64,000 nucleotides of DNA from Siderastrea siderea. Lineage: Eukaryota; Cnidaria; Anthozoa; Scleractinia; Rhizangiidae. The translations under genes were made by a program, and so were the position numbers. This document shows positions 41,867 to 53,694 of this stretch, in pieces (position 1 is the first letter of the stretch; each line of letters opens with the position of its first letter). The notes under the pieces were generated by a model. The model was not told the DNA's origin. It worked only from the letters and a program-made list of their open reading frames with translations, and searched no databases. The stretch spans positions 73,147,427 to 73,211,426 of the forward strand of contig OZ034968.1 in assembly GCA_964030785.1 (NCBI GenBank). Direction: 5' to 3'.

Positions 41867-44384
41867 ATGCAACCAGACCACGCAACACCAAGCCACTGGA
41901 ATTCTCTCTCGCAGAACTGGTTTCGCCCTCCGATGAATCCTTCTCCTTTTTTCCCCATATCGGGGTTGCATTCTGACTCAACGAGTAACATGAGTCGTTT
42001 ATCAGAGCAGATGATTCATAACCCCTCAGGTGACAAGCCCATCTCTCGAATGCCAGCGCACCTTAACCCGTCCGCCATACCTTCTTCGCTTCCTCCGAAC
42101 TATCTTCCTACCGTAAACGGTTACTATTCCTTAAGCCCAGCGAGTCAGGATGCTTTGACATCCAGGCCAATCCCATATCGTGTGGTTGAACATGGAGCAG
42201 TAGGTGCAGTGGACGCGGAACGCGACTATTTGAATCAGCTCTTTGAGAAGCCCAAGGCAGCCGGTGGAACCGGAGGTGAGATCTTCAAGCACACTTCTAG
42301 TTTCATTGATAGACTTTTGATTTCCGACATGGATAATCTAATATTTTTGTTTAGAAACTCATTTATTCACCATTTATCTTTAAAGGCCATTATTTAAAAG
42401 ATGAGGCGAGGAAATGAGATAATTTTTATTTAGACGTCAGTAATAGCGCTTTAGGCGAGCCCTTGCGGGAACATGCTATGTTACGTTAACATTTAAAGAA
42501 GTGAAATTCAGCTGAGCTTCTGGTGATCTAGGTTAATCAGCGTATGTGGGAACTGGATTTTTTGAAACATATTTATTTTTAAAGAAAACAGCAAAGTGAG
42601 CAAATTGTTTTCGCCTGGCAAATAAAAACTCATTTTCATTCATTTGTCTTTTCTTTTGATGAAGTTGTTAGGGAATAAAATATTTCACACTTAATGCATT
42701 AGCTACTAAGAGACGAAACGAAAACTGTGGTTATATGCTTTTGTATCATTACCTTGCACGGAACAAAAGGAGGAGATCTCGGAGCTCACTGGGGCTTATT
42801 CATCACTGGGACTAACTGCTTTGACAACAAGTGAGGGTGTCCATGTAGGTGACCCAACTGCAGGTCTTCAACCTCGTGTGTCTCTTCCACTTTTATTCTC
42901 CCAGTTGTGCACAGTTGAAAACATACAGGCTCTTTATCAAAGAGCACAAAGGGCGTCTGTCGATTCCAATATTATTTATTTCGACTTGAATATATTCAAC
43001 CTTTCTTAAAATTGCCGTCTGGATCTGCATGAAAAGCCGATAATGAAATGGCAAGCATAAACGAACGCGATACAGTGCGATCCTTTAGATGAAGCAATAT
43101 AGTTTTTATAGCTGAGCTTTCTTCTTTGTTATTTTACGAAATCGACGTCTTTTTGTTCAAGTCTTTGACAAATGACAAATTTCCCTCGAAATTATATATA
43201 TATTTGGTGAATTTTAATTCCAATTCGCTCAAAGCAGTTAAATTTTCCCTGCATGCTTTCACATCTTAGTAACCAAAAATCAAAACTTACGCATTTTACT
43301 GATCAGGAGAATACGATGCAACATTTAGTCACAATGTGTTTTAGTTACAGGATCAAAAGAAAATAGTCTTGTAGTTTTATAGCCATAAGGTACGCCATTA
43401 TAGCATTTTAAGTACTAATGGATATCATTTAAAAGTATGCGCACGGTTCCATTGTCAAGATCTATATCAGCCCGCATGCATGGTTGGAACACCCGCAAAC
43501 ATGAAACTAAAAATGGACTCTTACTTCGCATCCATGCTTATGTTTCCTCTCTTTCTATCAATTTTTCTTTCAATATTGCTTCTTTTAATACAAATTAGAA
43601 ACTTTTTCTTATAAGGGCAATTGCCCAAACGCACCCTCGCTCTCACCTAACTATCTGTCCACCAACCATATGTGCTTTTGTAATCTTTCATGCGCTTATT
43701 ATATTTGCATCTGCTCACATAACATGGGAATTGACAAAAGCTTAAACGTTCCCTGTCGTTTGCCTGTTAGCCAATCTTTTGAGCTCATTATCTTTTACTT
43801 TCTTCATCGATTACAACTCTTCCTCTATTTTCTTCATTGTAGCTTGATATTCTCTCCCTTACGTATTTTCTTTAAAGGTCCTTAGTTTTTGTTTTACGTG
43901 TCTAACAAACAATTCATTAACGTTTATCTTCTCATTGTTGTCTCCGTTATTGAACAGAATTCCTTTTCGGTCGTAAATAAAAGTATTGGATGTTCGAATT
44001 GCTTCCAGCGGCCGCCGATGTAGTTTCCGTAATTTTCCAAGCCACAGAAAATCGGCAAATTTATCTAATAACAATTAGGCCATTTTATTGTCTTACCGAA
44101 CGAGAAATGAATTCAAGGAAAACGAAAAGTCGAAGAGAAGTTTCTTTTGATTGTAATTAAAAATACGAGGCTTTCCAAGTAAGGTAGTGGCGGTATATTA
44201 AGTGATTAGTAATCAGATACTGAAATCTGCAATACTTATGTGATAGTCAGTTGTAATTAATTTTTTATGTCCAGCTTTTCTGTTTCCGTCTTTCTTCTCC
44301 TTGCTACAAGGATCAGTTTGCAATGAACATTTTATAAGGTTGAGTATATGAGAGGACAATGACCAGATAATGATGATGATGATG

Positions 44385-44420
<36 letters not shown>

Positions 44421-44708
44421 TTGAAATATCTCTTTTGTACAGAACCTCCTTCTCGAGCAGATGGGAGCTCCGGTTTGCGTTTCATAGACGATAAGATAAT
44501 CAGGCCCCAGCGAGGACGCACCGTGTTTTCAGCCAAGCAACTCCATGAGTTGGAAAAAGTTTTTGTCACAGATCAATACATCTCCGGTCAACAGAGAAGG
44601 CGGCTCTCCATCCAGCTTGGATTGACGGAGACCCAAGTTCGCGTCTGGTTTCAGAATCGTCGGATAAAGTGGAGAAAGCAAAAATTGGAACGAAAAATCA
44701 AACCCTGA
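41867..44708 (+). CDS. Not-class homeobox transcription factor 1
   Basis: Two exons: 41867-42275 (donor GTGAGA) and 44443-44708 (acceptor TTTGTACAG), phase 1, 224 residues. Exon 1 encodes a Pro/Ser-rich low-complexity N-terminus. Exon 2 encodes the homeodomain (about 158-217): RGRTVFSAKQLHELEKVF in helix 1, LSIQLGLTETQVRVWFQNRR across helices 2 and 3, with W205, F206, Q207 (position 50) and N208 (position 51). IKWRKQ after the recognition helix is typical of ANTP-class Not (Noto/floating head) genes. The protein is expected to be a nuclear DNA-binding regulator of early or axial patterning. A frame extending 5' without ATG exists; the ATG at 41867 is the first in frame. A second Not gene follows 3.6 kb downstream on the same strand. 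The intron ends with a GAT microsatellite. Confidence 0.88.
44370..44420 (+). repeat. (GAT)n microsatellite just before a splice acceptor
   Basis: About 17 ATG/GAT trinucleotides with one GAG interruption. It ends 22 bp before exon 2 of Not-type gene 1 and occupies the expected branch-point region. Confidence 0.9.
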
Positions 44709-44778
44709 CTCATGCTCGTAACAGCCTTAAACATGGTTGCCTAGTAACAAACCAGAAACCTTTATTTTAGTCGTTCGC

Positions 44779-44784
44779 AAATAA
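44779..44784 (+). terminator. Poly(A) signal of Not-type gene 1
   Basis: AATAAA 71 bp after the stop codon. Confidence 0.65.
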
Positions 44785-45519
44785 ACAAAACATGCAAGTT
44801 AAGGTTAAAACACATAGATACCTTAGCTAGTGAATTCTTTCAGTTAAAATATATAGAAACTGATAATTAAAAGTAAATTTAGGCTTAAATTAACAGTAAC
44901 ACGATAAGACATATAACAGGCATTTTTAGATCTATCATTGGCTAAATGTATGATAAAGCAAGTTGTATAGGGCGTAGACGGTAGATTGTTACGTCTACCA
45001 GATAAGATTTTTTGTCAGTTTTGACCGTCGATTGCAATTCGTTTACATCGCAGGACTCTCAAGTGGGCATAGTTTTTCAGTTATACGATCGAATTATCAA
45101 TTATCAATACCGACTCTTTGTGTTTACTTCGAAGCTAGATCTGCAAATTTGGTGCTATATTAAGGCACTATACTCTTTACTGTTAGTACTAACATTAGGC
45201 TGCAAAACAGTCGGTATTTTGGCACAAGTTCGGGTGGACGAAAAGAAGTGAAACGATTGTTAAAAATTAGGAGTGGAGATTGAGAGCTCAATTGTCCTCG
45301 CTTCGCGCCTTTATTTGCCCGGCGCCTTCGCACATTGGTTTTTGCATCGATATCTTGAGAGGAAAACGCGTAAGAATAAAATAGATTGTTTTGCAATCTA
45401 TCACTCTATTAGGCAAGAAAAATGAGCACAAATTTTAGTTTCTCGTGACAATGCTGGATAGCTGCGAAGTAGCGGAAATTCGGTCATAGCTAAACTGATG
45501 ACTCATAACCGACTCTCGA

Positions 45520-45910
45520 ATAAAGGAGTTAGTTCCTAAAGAGACTGTGGTGCTACGTCTGTGGAAAAGTGAAACACAAAAATTTTATCGACTGAGTTGA
45601 TAAGGTTAATTGGTCACTGTAAAGAAATTCAGTGAAAAGCTAACGTTCTAGCCCCAGCCGTTCAAAAGTTCATTGGATAGCGCTATCCACCAGGGATAAA
45701 TCTCTATCCCGTGGATAACGCAACTGGTTTCCCTAACACTTATCCACTGGATAGTAATTTATCCGGTGGACAGCGCTATCCAACTTTTGAACAATTGGGG
45801 CCTGAGCATTAGCCACCTTCTTCAGAACGCAGGGCTAACGCTCGAAACGTCAGCTTTAATTTGATTTTCTTCACAGTGGCCAATGAAATTTCTGACCCAG
45901 TTCAGCCAAA
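45520..45910. repeat. Dispersed repeat, copy 3 of the CTGACGTTTCGAGCG family
   Basis: It contains GAGTTAGTTCCTAAAGAGAC, GAAGTG-type and AATTGGTCACTGTAAAGAAA blocks, then after an interruption GGGCTAACGCTCGAAACGTC and CACAGTGGCCAATGAAATTT. A separate MITE (45652-45800) splits it in the middle. Confidence 0.75.
45652..45800. mobile_element. GTTCAAAAGTTGGATAGCGC-type MITE nested in a repeat
   Basis: The left end CCCCAGCCGTTCAAAAGTTC continues with GGATAGCGCTATCCACC. The right end is its inverse: GGACAGCGCTATCCAACTTT then GAACAATTGGGG. Internal TTATCC/GGATAA motifs repeat. About 149 bp, inserted into the dispersed repeat above, so it is younger than that copy. Confidence 0.85.
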
Positions 45911-46184
45911 ATTGTTGTTTAACCAACTTTCGTAACTCTTTTATCATGTCACTTTGTTTAACACTAAGGGGAATAGTTGTTTCAAAAGTAAAAGTTTAAA
46001 AGTAAACAAACTATCCTTAAATAAAGTAAGCCTGTATAATTTAAACTGAAAATAAAGAGCATGTTCACTTGACGGCTCGTATTCTATACCAGTTTCCCCC
46101 GCAGTGCATGACACGCATTGTTGGTAGGTGTTGCAAGCAACACGTCTGTTAGAAAATAAAAGAAACATGTGGAAGAGGCCTAAA

Positions 46185-46385
46185 GCAAATCAACTGAGTC
46201 GACATATAAGGTAAAGGAAATTGGCCACTAGAAAAGAGATTCAAAAGCTGATTCATTTTATTTCTTTAATTATTTCGAGCGTTAACCCTTCGTCTAGCCC
46301 TTTCAGTCAATCGATTTGTCGAAGGACTAATGCATCAATTATATAACTCCTCAAACCGACGCGGCAACGCAGTTTCTATAGAAAA
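46185..46385. repeat. Dispersed repeat, copy 4 of the CTGACGTTTCGAGCG family
   Basis: Diverged copy with GGTAAAGGAAATTGGCCACT, TTTCGAGCGTTAACCCTTCG and GCAGTTTCTATAGAAA blocks. Confidence 0.6.
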
Positions 46386-48305
46386 TAATAGAAAATAAGA
46401 CTTTTGTATTAGGCTTTCTCCTTACAAAATGCAAATTTAAATTCACGTATGGAAAACGTCTATCATTACTATGGCGTTTGGCGCTAAAAGAAAGGAAGAA
46501 AGGAAAGCCGACATGGTAGTAAGGAATTAGCTGACTTTCATAATAAACCACCCTGCCTGAGAGTTCAAGTGGTGGAAAGGATCGGGCGTATTATTAGAAC
46601 AAATTAAGTTAGTTGTTCATTTCAGCTTAAAGGATTTAAAAGTACGCGACAAAATTTCTTGTAAAATTTTCTCCAGCCCAATTGGATGTGTTTCTTTTAA
46701 CACGTTTTTATTGCATTTTTGAAGGAACTAACAATTAAACATACTGCATTATAACACCATTTTCTTTTGATTAAAAATAAAAGCTTAACGTGTAAGGTAC
46801 ATTACATGTTCAGTTGCAAATGAAGATACTGTTCCTTAACTAAATTTTATTGCAGACTAAATTGTATCAAATATATTTTTTCTGTGACTTCGTTTTAAAA
46901 ACAAGGAATAAATGTACACGAAAATTATACCCCGCTATGTTTTAGAATTACTTAGCAACCTTTTGGCTGTAAATAGCTCATCTCTCTACCATTGTCAGTG
47001 CTTTATTGTCTAAAACTATTGTTTAAGCCTATCACCATGATTTATTCAATGTTTTCGTTCGGATGTTTCGAAGTTACATGTACAAGTAAAAAAATAGTTA
47101 AAGATAGAATGTGAATTTTTTCTCCAACAAGGTATAATTAAATCCGGCTAGGTACTTATTATCAAGTTTATACGGAAAGCCCCTGGATCAGTGGCAAGCA
47201 TGCACTCTCGGATTCGCTCCTTATTTATGGGATATCAGATCATATCACACAAGTAGAGAAATGGCGCGAAAAAAGAAAAGAAAAGACGTGCTTGTTTTAC
47301 AGAAAACAAGAGGTTGTCTAATATTTAACAAAACAATTGTTCCACTCAACTTGGCCGTACATTAGCTCAGTCGAAACCAGCTCTGCACTGCGCGCATCTT
47401 TGGGAGTTGTGAGAACACGCAGATAAACACGTCTGGTTAGATTTCGTGGGATAATTGTTTATTATTTTCGCATGGTTTCCAATATGTTATCGTTACTAAT
47501 TCGCACATCATAACATAAGGTTCCCGAAAATTAAATTCCCAAAAAATTAATATCCACAGAAAACCTTACACCAGAAAGGAAAATAGAAAATGATTTCATA
47601 ACCCAGACAGCCTGAGGTGTTTTTAATCAGCGCCGGCTTGTAATTATGCAATAACACCAGTTTTAAAACATGTGCGTCATCACAAAGGAAGTTCTCTTAT
47701 ATCTGCCTCAATTCTGTTCTTTCCATATTTATAATTCTCTACTTTGGCTGCATGGACAATTTCATTTTGAATTTTCTTCTTCTCAGCTACGTGTATTTGT
47801 TTTAACACATTTTTAATGCCTTATTAAAGCAATTAACAAGTAAACATAGCGTTGAAATTAAAGTCATTTTCCTTTTAATAAGGGTCATTTACACATCCCA
47901 GGAAATTTATAATCCGTTAACTACAAAAAGACAAAACTTTGAATAACACATAAAGCGGGACACGACAGGTATTGTTGAAAAAAGTCTGTATCAGTAAATT
48001 CTTCAATGACCAAACAAACCGCAAGGCCGATAACTTCGGAGATGAGGAGGTTGAAGATTGTTTTAAATGACGCTTCAAGCCGTACTGAAGAGAATGAATG
48101 ATTGCATGTTTCTAATAATGAGCATTTTTGTCTTTGACGAGTTTCCTCGTGACTTGGGCCTCAGTTGCTAGACGATGGCAAAGTTACGTGTAAAAATGCA
48201 GCACAGAATTGACAAAAGGGAAGAGATAATGTTCCCCTACAATCAGTCAAAGCAAACTCATTTCGCCCTTTGAGACAATTAGCGGAATATCGCTCCCGCT
48301 TCAAC
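46386..48305. other. Intergenic between the two Not-type genes
   Basis: AT-rich, with no coding segment, TIR pair or RNA gene recognised. The promoter of the second gene should lie near the right end; no clear TATA box. Confidence 0.45.
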
Positions 48306-50644
48306 ATGCAAAACGACGAGAGAAATCCGGCCTTGAAATTAAGGAGCGAGGACTTGAAGACATGCCCTTGTAACGCATGCTTTCCAAGAAAAGATTTTAC
48401 CTGTGATCCTCTAACATCGCACGTGCCTAGAGAACTGTATAACCACAACAGCGTTGTCGGGCTTGGACCGCAGATCCCCATATTGCCGTATTCGCCGATT
48501 CCCAGTTCTCCAGCCAGTCTTTATGCGCCTCTCAAAATGCACAGGCCGAGCTATACCAGAGCACTGTTCCCTGTTCCAGAAAGCCGTTATATTCCTGGGG
48601 TGCAGGATATATCCAAGCGGAGGGCGATTCAGGAGAGTCAGATGGTCGAACGTCAAGCGCTGCAACCAAACTCTGAAGCGACTGGAAATTACTGGGAACA
48701 ACCAAGCGGTGAGTATGTATGGAATGAAGTTCTTTTGAAATTCAATGTGAGCATTAACTATGGAGCGATGAACTAGTTTGTAGATTGTAGCGACTTCATT
48801 GAATTATGTCTTGGGTGTTACGTTTTCGCCCATTCTGAGAGACCGCGGCGATCAGTAAGATTAACACGCTAAAATAGCGATTCAAGTAAATTTAGAGTCG
48901 ACGGGCTTTAGAAAGAAACGCACGCAGATCGAATGCAACATGCCAAAATAAGAGGTTCCTTCATTGAAGCCATGAATTTGATCACGAAGTGAATTCGCTT
49001 GGTTTGAAAAGTACAGATGCGATAAAAATAAGTAAAAACGGGACCCATGAAAAAGAGATTCACTATTTGATTACCTTGTGGCCGAGGTCTCTTTAACTTT
49101 GTTAACTTTCAATGACAAAATGACCATTTAAGAGATTATTAGGTTTGTGGCGGGCATGGGGTATTTAAGCCATTTAGGATAAACAGCGTTTGCAAATAGA
49201 GGCGCGCCTCTTAGAAATTCGACAAGTCACCAGTGCAACTCGCCGTCTTGCTAATTGATTGTCCTTGAACTCAAAATGAATAAAACTCTCTCCTAGCGAA
49301 TGTTAACTTAGGTTTTAGTTATTGAGAAGGAAAGTTCTTTTCCAATATTTTGTAGCCTAGAGAGGGAAAAGGATAGGCAAAATTTTAGCAAATGAGACAA
49401 TGTTGTCTATTTTGATTTTAATTATCGGCTCGAAATAATGGAAAGGTGTCGGTGTAATTACGTGTAAGGGCCGAAAAGTGTGAGGTTTTCAAAACAGAAC
49501 TGGATTTCTCTAGTAGACTGGCTGCGTCTCTTCATCTTTAATGATAAAACCTAATAAATATTTTATTACTGTACTGGATTTTAATTTGCGCCAGGCCGCG
49601 TAGACCTCCAGGATCACTCATTTAATTAGTTTTTGTTCTTGAAATGAACACGCATGGAAATGATTATTCGCATTCTAAAAAGAAGTATTAGTAACTAGGG
49701 TCCCTTTCGATTTATTTTTTTTCTTTACACATCATTATCATGCAAAATACCGTCTCTGAAGTCTTTCTTGCCGGAGGTCAACAAACTTCTTTCAAAAGCC
49801 ATCTTACCTGCTCCCCTTTTTAAGTAGAATTAATTTTAAAAAATTGTAAAGCTATTCATGTACATGCACGTATCATGGAGTGATAAGCCTGGCAAAACCG
49901 CATCAAAAAGTTATAGTTAGTTAAAAACAGGATAAAGTAACAGAAAAGGAAAGATAAACTGGCTGACCCACAAAACTGCGAATTTCCTCTTGTAAACAAA
50001 CAATACTGCTTACTGAAATGTGCTTAAGAACCAGATGATGATACAAAGAAATTTAAAGTATATCCAATGGTTTGGCAGAGTTGATAGTTTTTTATCGCAT
50101 TGTTAAGAAAGACAGGCAATTTTCAGTTATTCATTTTTTGGACTTTCCACTTTGCTTTAATTTTGCACAATCGTAATGATTTTCTCTAGACTGCAAGTGG
50201 TCTCTAATTTTGGCCATGGCGATTGTGGGGCGGGCAAAATACACGCACGCGCGAAATTTCGAGAAGAAGCGACGTGAGGGGATGCAGTCTAGATTTCTCT
50301 TGTTTAAATTGGGTAGTGTTATGTTTTTGTTATCCGGAATAAATAAATATTCTCTGGTTATGTAATTCAAAATTAATGACATATATTTATATACTGATCT
50401 CTTCTTAGGTTCAGGCTCACGCGAGAAGGCACGCCGCATGCGCACCGTGTTCACTCCTCAACAGCTCGAGAGACTGGAACGACATTTTAAGAGCCAGCAA
50501 TACGTTGGAAGTGCTCAGCGGATTTACATCGCCAAGCAACTCGGTCTGTCGGAGACGCAGGTCAAAGTGTGGTTCCAGAACAGGAGAATTAGATGGAGAA
50601 AACAAGTTCTTGGTGGAGGGGCAGTGAAATCTCCTCAGTCATAA
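48306..50644 (+). CDS. Not-class homeobox transcription factor 2
   Basis: Two exons: 48306-48708 (donor GTGAGT) and 50409-50644 (acceptor TTCTTAG), phase 1, 212 residues. The N-terminal 134 residues are Pro/Ser-rich with a Cys cluster (KTCPCNACFPRKDFTC). The homeodomain (about 142-201) reads RMRTVFTPQQLERLERHF and LGLSETQVKVWFQNRR, with W189, Q191 and N192, then IRWRKQ. RMRTVFTP and the extended WRKQ are close to the classic Noto homeodomain, closer than in gene 1. It shares intron phase and a position just upstream of the homeodomain with gene 1, supporting tandem duplication. The tail after the homeodomain is only 11 residues. Expected to be a nuclear transcription factor. No clear AATAAA; ATTAAA at 51053 is a possible signal. 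Confidence 0.9.
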
Positions 50645-51640
50645 ACGATTCTCTACCACTCAAAGAACTGACGCGAGTTTATGACTACATTAACCCAAGT
50701 TAGCATAGTTAAGGCAGCTTTTCAATATAAAAGCAGTTTTAATTTACCTTAGTTTACAACGTACGCATGCTTTCTGACTGGTTACCGAGCCGTTTTAGTT
50801 GAGCTTATATAAACACGGGCATGACGTCATGTAACATTGGTTTAGTTTTTTGTAAAAATAACTTGATAACGGCCTTTTTGTGAAACTTCAGGGAATTTAG
50901 AATTCGAAAGTACTTGTGTAAACCTACGGTTCATACCAGGTTATGTAACTACGTGCATCATTCACTGTTTCTTAATAGAGATGATCAGGGGATGATAAAT
51001 AAGTGGGTAGGCCACTGATGCTAATGGCATACACTGAACTTAGTGCGTTCTTATTAAACTGCACTATAAAATGTTACTAGGAAGTCGAATTGATCCTAGT
51101 AAAAAGATGAAACTAAGGCCAAAAACAATTCTTAACCTGCCTTTGTATTATTTGGTTGGTTTTTTTATTTTCTTCATAAAGCAAAGCGTTCACATTTAAT
51201 GACGTAAAACTCCTATTTTTACCCCGCCGTCAGGACGGGGTCTAGTAACATCCGTTTTCTTTCCTTTTTTTGTGGTCACTTACCCCAGACTTCCCTCGGC
51301 CAAAAAATATGCGCTGCAAACTTTCGGTCAAGTTAAGCAATGTCTCCACTCGTTTAGGATCGATTCGCTAAAATCTTCAAGAAAGACGGTATAGAAAATT
51401 ACTAGGGATACAATGGCCTAAAAATCTCTTCGACGAGAGCAAGGACAAAGATGATAACGATACCTGAACCTGCTAAACAGATATTATTCAATAGTGAAAC
51501 TTGTCTTTCTTGGCAGTTTTGCTTTGCTTCGCCACAATCTTTAGGGATGTTTGTGTAGAAAACTACAAGGAATTCAACGGGGTTAACTTCTCTCCGACGA
51601 GAGCAAGGACGAATGTGCTAGCAAGCTTTAATTTGAAAGC
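50645..51640. other. Downstream of Not-type gene 2, repeat-rich
   Basis: It contains a partial copy (51220-51335) of the 17230 repeat (ACCCCGCCGTCAGGACGGGG, then GTGGTCACTTACCCCAGACT) and several GACGAGAGCAAGGAC-like segments (51432 and 51597). No gene. Confidence 0.45.
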
Positions 51641-51870
51641 TGGCACGAACTCGCGATCGCTATAATAGTAGTAGTTATGATGTAAAGAGTATGTATGAGT
51701 GCCAGGAAGTAAGCAATACTGCCCTCCACAATTTCCTCCGACGACAGACCTTTGAAAAAGAAATTAGAAATGAGAACCAGAATCAAAGAAAAATCTTTGA
51801 CCCCGGCGGGATTTGAACCCAAGACCTCCGGATTAGATCACCGTCGTTCTACCAACTGAGCTACGAGGCC
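51641..51870 (-). mobile_element. tRNA-derived SINE
   Basis: On the minus strand a 73-base tRNA-like head (51798-51870) starts GGCCTCGTAGCTCAGTTGGT and has GGTTCAAATCCCGCC as B box; its acceptor ends pair with G-T wobbles. The anticodon stem is poor and position 33 is not T, so a working tRNA is unlikely. A body of about 155 bp with an ACT/AGT-rich end follows. The head shares GGTGATC and A-box sequence with the SINE at 16860. Confidence 0.65.
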
Positions 51871-52019
51871 AAGCGACAGGCCAAGCTGGGAGCAGGTATA
51901 CATCCGCTGACCGATGAGCGGGCAGACTCTCAATTGCGTTTAATGGTGCAATCGGCGTGGCGTTTGATAGTGCGTTGAAAGTGGAACTTCCTGCCATCGA
52001 AGGAACGAGGGGAGAGAGA

Positions 52020-52260
52020 ACCACGGCTGGGTTAATGCCCTGGGGCTTTTCTTGTTTGCCGTAGTAAGTTGTTTTTTTTTGGTGGTCACTTTCCCCAGAC
52101 CTCCGATTTTCGCTCGGCCAAACAAATACTCGTCGTGTCTTCCGCTACACAGGCTGGGGCTCGTATCTTGAGTGACCATAATATATTTTGCACCCTAGGG
52201 GAGGGACAACAACGGCGGGGTCTAATGCCCCTGGGGCTTTTCTTGTTACTTTCTGCCATT
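52020..52260 (-). repeat. Dispersed repeat, inverse copy of 17230-17400
   Basis: It carries GGTCACTTTCCCCAGACCTC, TTCGCTCGGCCAAACAAATA, CTACACAGGCTGGGGCTCG and TCTTGAGTGACCATAATATA. The flanks repeat directly: TTAATGCCCTGGGGCTTTTC at 52032 and CTAATGCCCCTGGGGCTTTT at 52222, so two related copies overlap. Confidence 0.7.
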
Positions 52261-53694
52261 CAAACAAAAATTATTGATTGAAATTTAATTAGCAATCGAC
52301 TGATTGTAAAAGGCCTAGTCGGATTGATGGCCTAGGCATAAGTTGTAAGTTTCACTTTTACAGCTCAACAAACACCGAGTCATTTTAGCTGACTAAATGC
52401 ATTTATAACCCTCGTGAACTGAGCAGAGGGGCAAAAGAACGCTTTTTCTCTGAGCATAAATAAAAGCTTTGTTATGTATATTAGTTAAGAATTATTTGTC
52501 GACTTAAAAACGACCTTTCCAATAATTTATTAACGGCTCGGCCTTTTTTTTATGCGAATTTGTCATTTTTCATTCACGCCAAATAAAAGTTTTACTTATG
52601 CTGTCTACACCGCCAACTGTTTTTGAACATCGAATGCGGAAAGGGAAGTTAAGGACCCGAACTGTTCCATACTGAAGATGTGAAAAGACCAAAATCTTTA
52701 GAAGCTGCATTTTCCCCGACAAATAAGAACTCTTCCTCATCTGCATCCATGTTTATGTCTTTGAAAATAAATTTACAAATCAGGGTGCACTGAAAATTTG
52801 CGGACTTCTCGAGAGGAATTCAGCAAGGCACTTCATTGACGTAAAACTAAAAAGGAAATATGCAGAACTCACAAACCACTCGCCATACAAGCTAACTAAC
52901 CGGTGAAATAATGGGAGAAATAATGAATAAACGACATGGAAATTAGCTGGCGTTAATGTTTACCACCGTTTGGTTCAGTGTTTCATCTTGGAGCGAAGTT
53001 ATTCCATTTACCCTTACCACGGTTGAATGCCATGCCTATGGAGGCTCGGATTGGCTGACACCAAGGGAACAGAGAAAGAGGACGGGAACGGGTAGAGAAA
53101 AGACTTTAAGAGGAATCGGTAGAAGTAGAAGTCTTCCCTTACCACCCCCCCCCCCCCCCCCCCCCGCCTCCCACCTCCCTTCCGATCTCACACGGACTGG
53201 AACACTGAGTTGCGGTCAACCCAAAGCGAACCGCCTAGCCTTGGTTAATATGTTGCCTGAGTAGCCAGCGTTTGTGTCTTTTTCTCAGTTTGTAGCGGAA
53301 AAGTTTTTCCGGTTTTTTGCTCTCCCCCTACGTCTGTATCTGTGATCTCGAAAAGAGCCCAAGTTTCAAAGTCTTTTATATTAAAATAAATTAAAATTTC
53401 GCGCAGCAAACAGGCGAAAAACTCTTACTACGCACAGTAGAACTTACGCTATATAACGCTTGCTGACTTAGGCTAGAAGGTTCGCAACTCGTGATAAAAC
53501 TGAACATCTCTGGTATGTATAGGGTTAAATTTCGTCTGCGACGAAGGCTAAGAATTTAATGACCTTCAAAAATGCTTCGAAGGGAAATAAATTTCCGTCG
53601 TCTTCTGTGGGCTTTTTCGACCTTGCAGTGAATCCTGGGTAAAACACCACAGCAATCGCTCAGCGCTATCTCGCCAGAATTTAGAAAATCCATC
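52261..53694. other. Upstream region of Elp2
   Basis: No supported gene. A 21-base poly-C run lies at 53145-53165. The Elp2 promoter is expected near the right end; no TATA box is evident, as is usual for a housekeeping gene. Confidence 0.45.

Noticed and set aside
51798..51870. Functional tRNA gene on the minus strand
   Set aside because: Right length and good B box, but the anticodon stem is mismatched and position 33 is not T; a related SINE exists at 16860.
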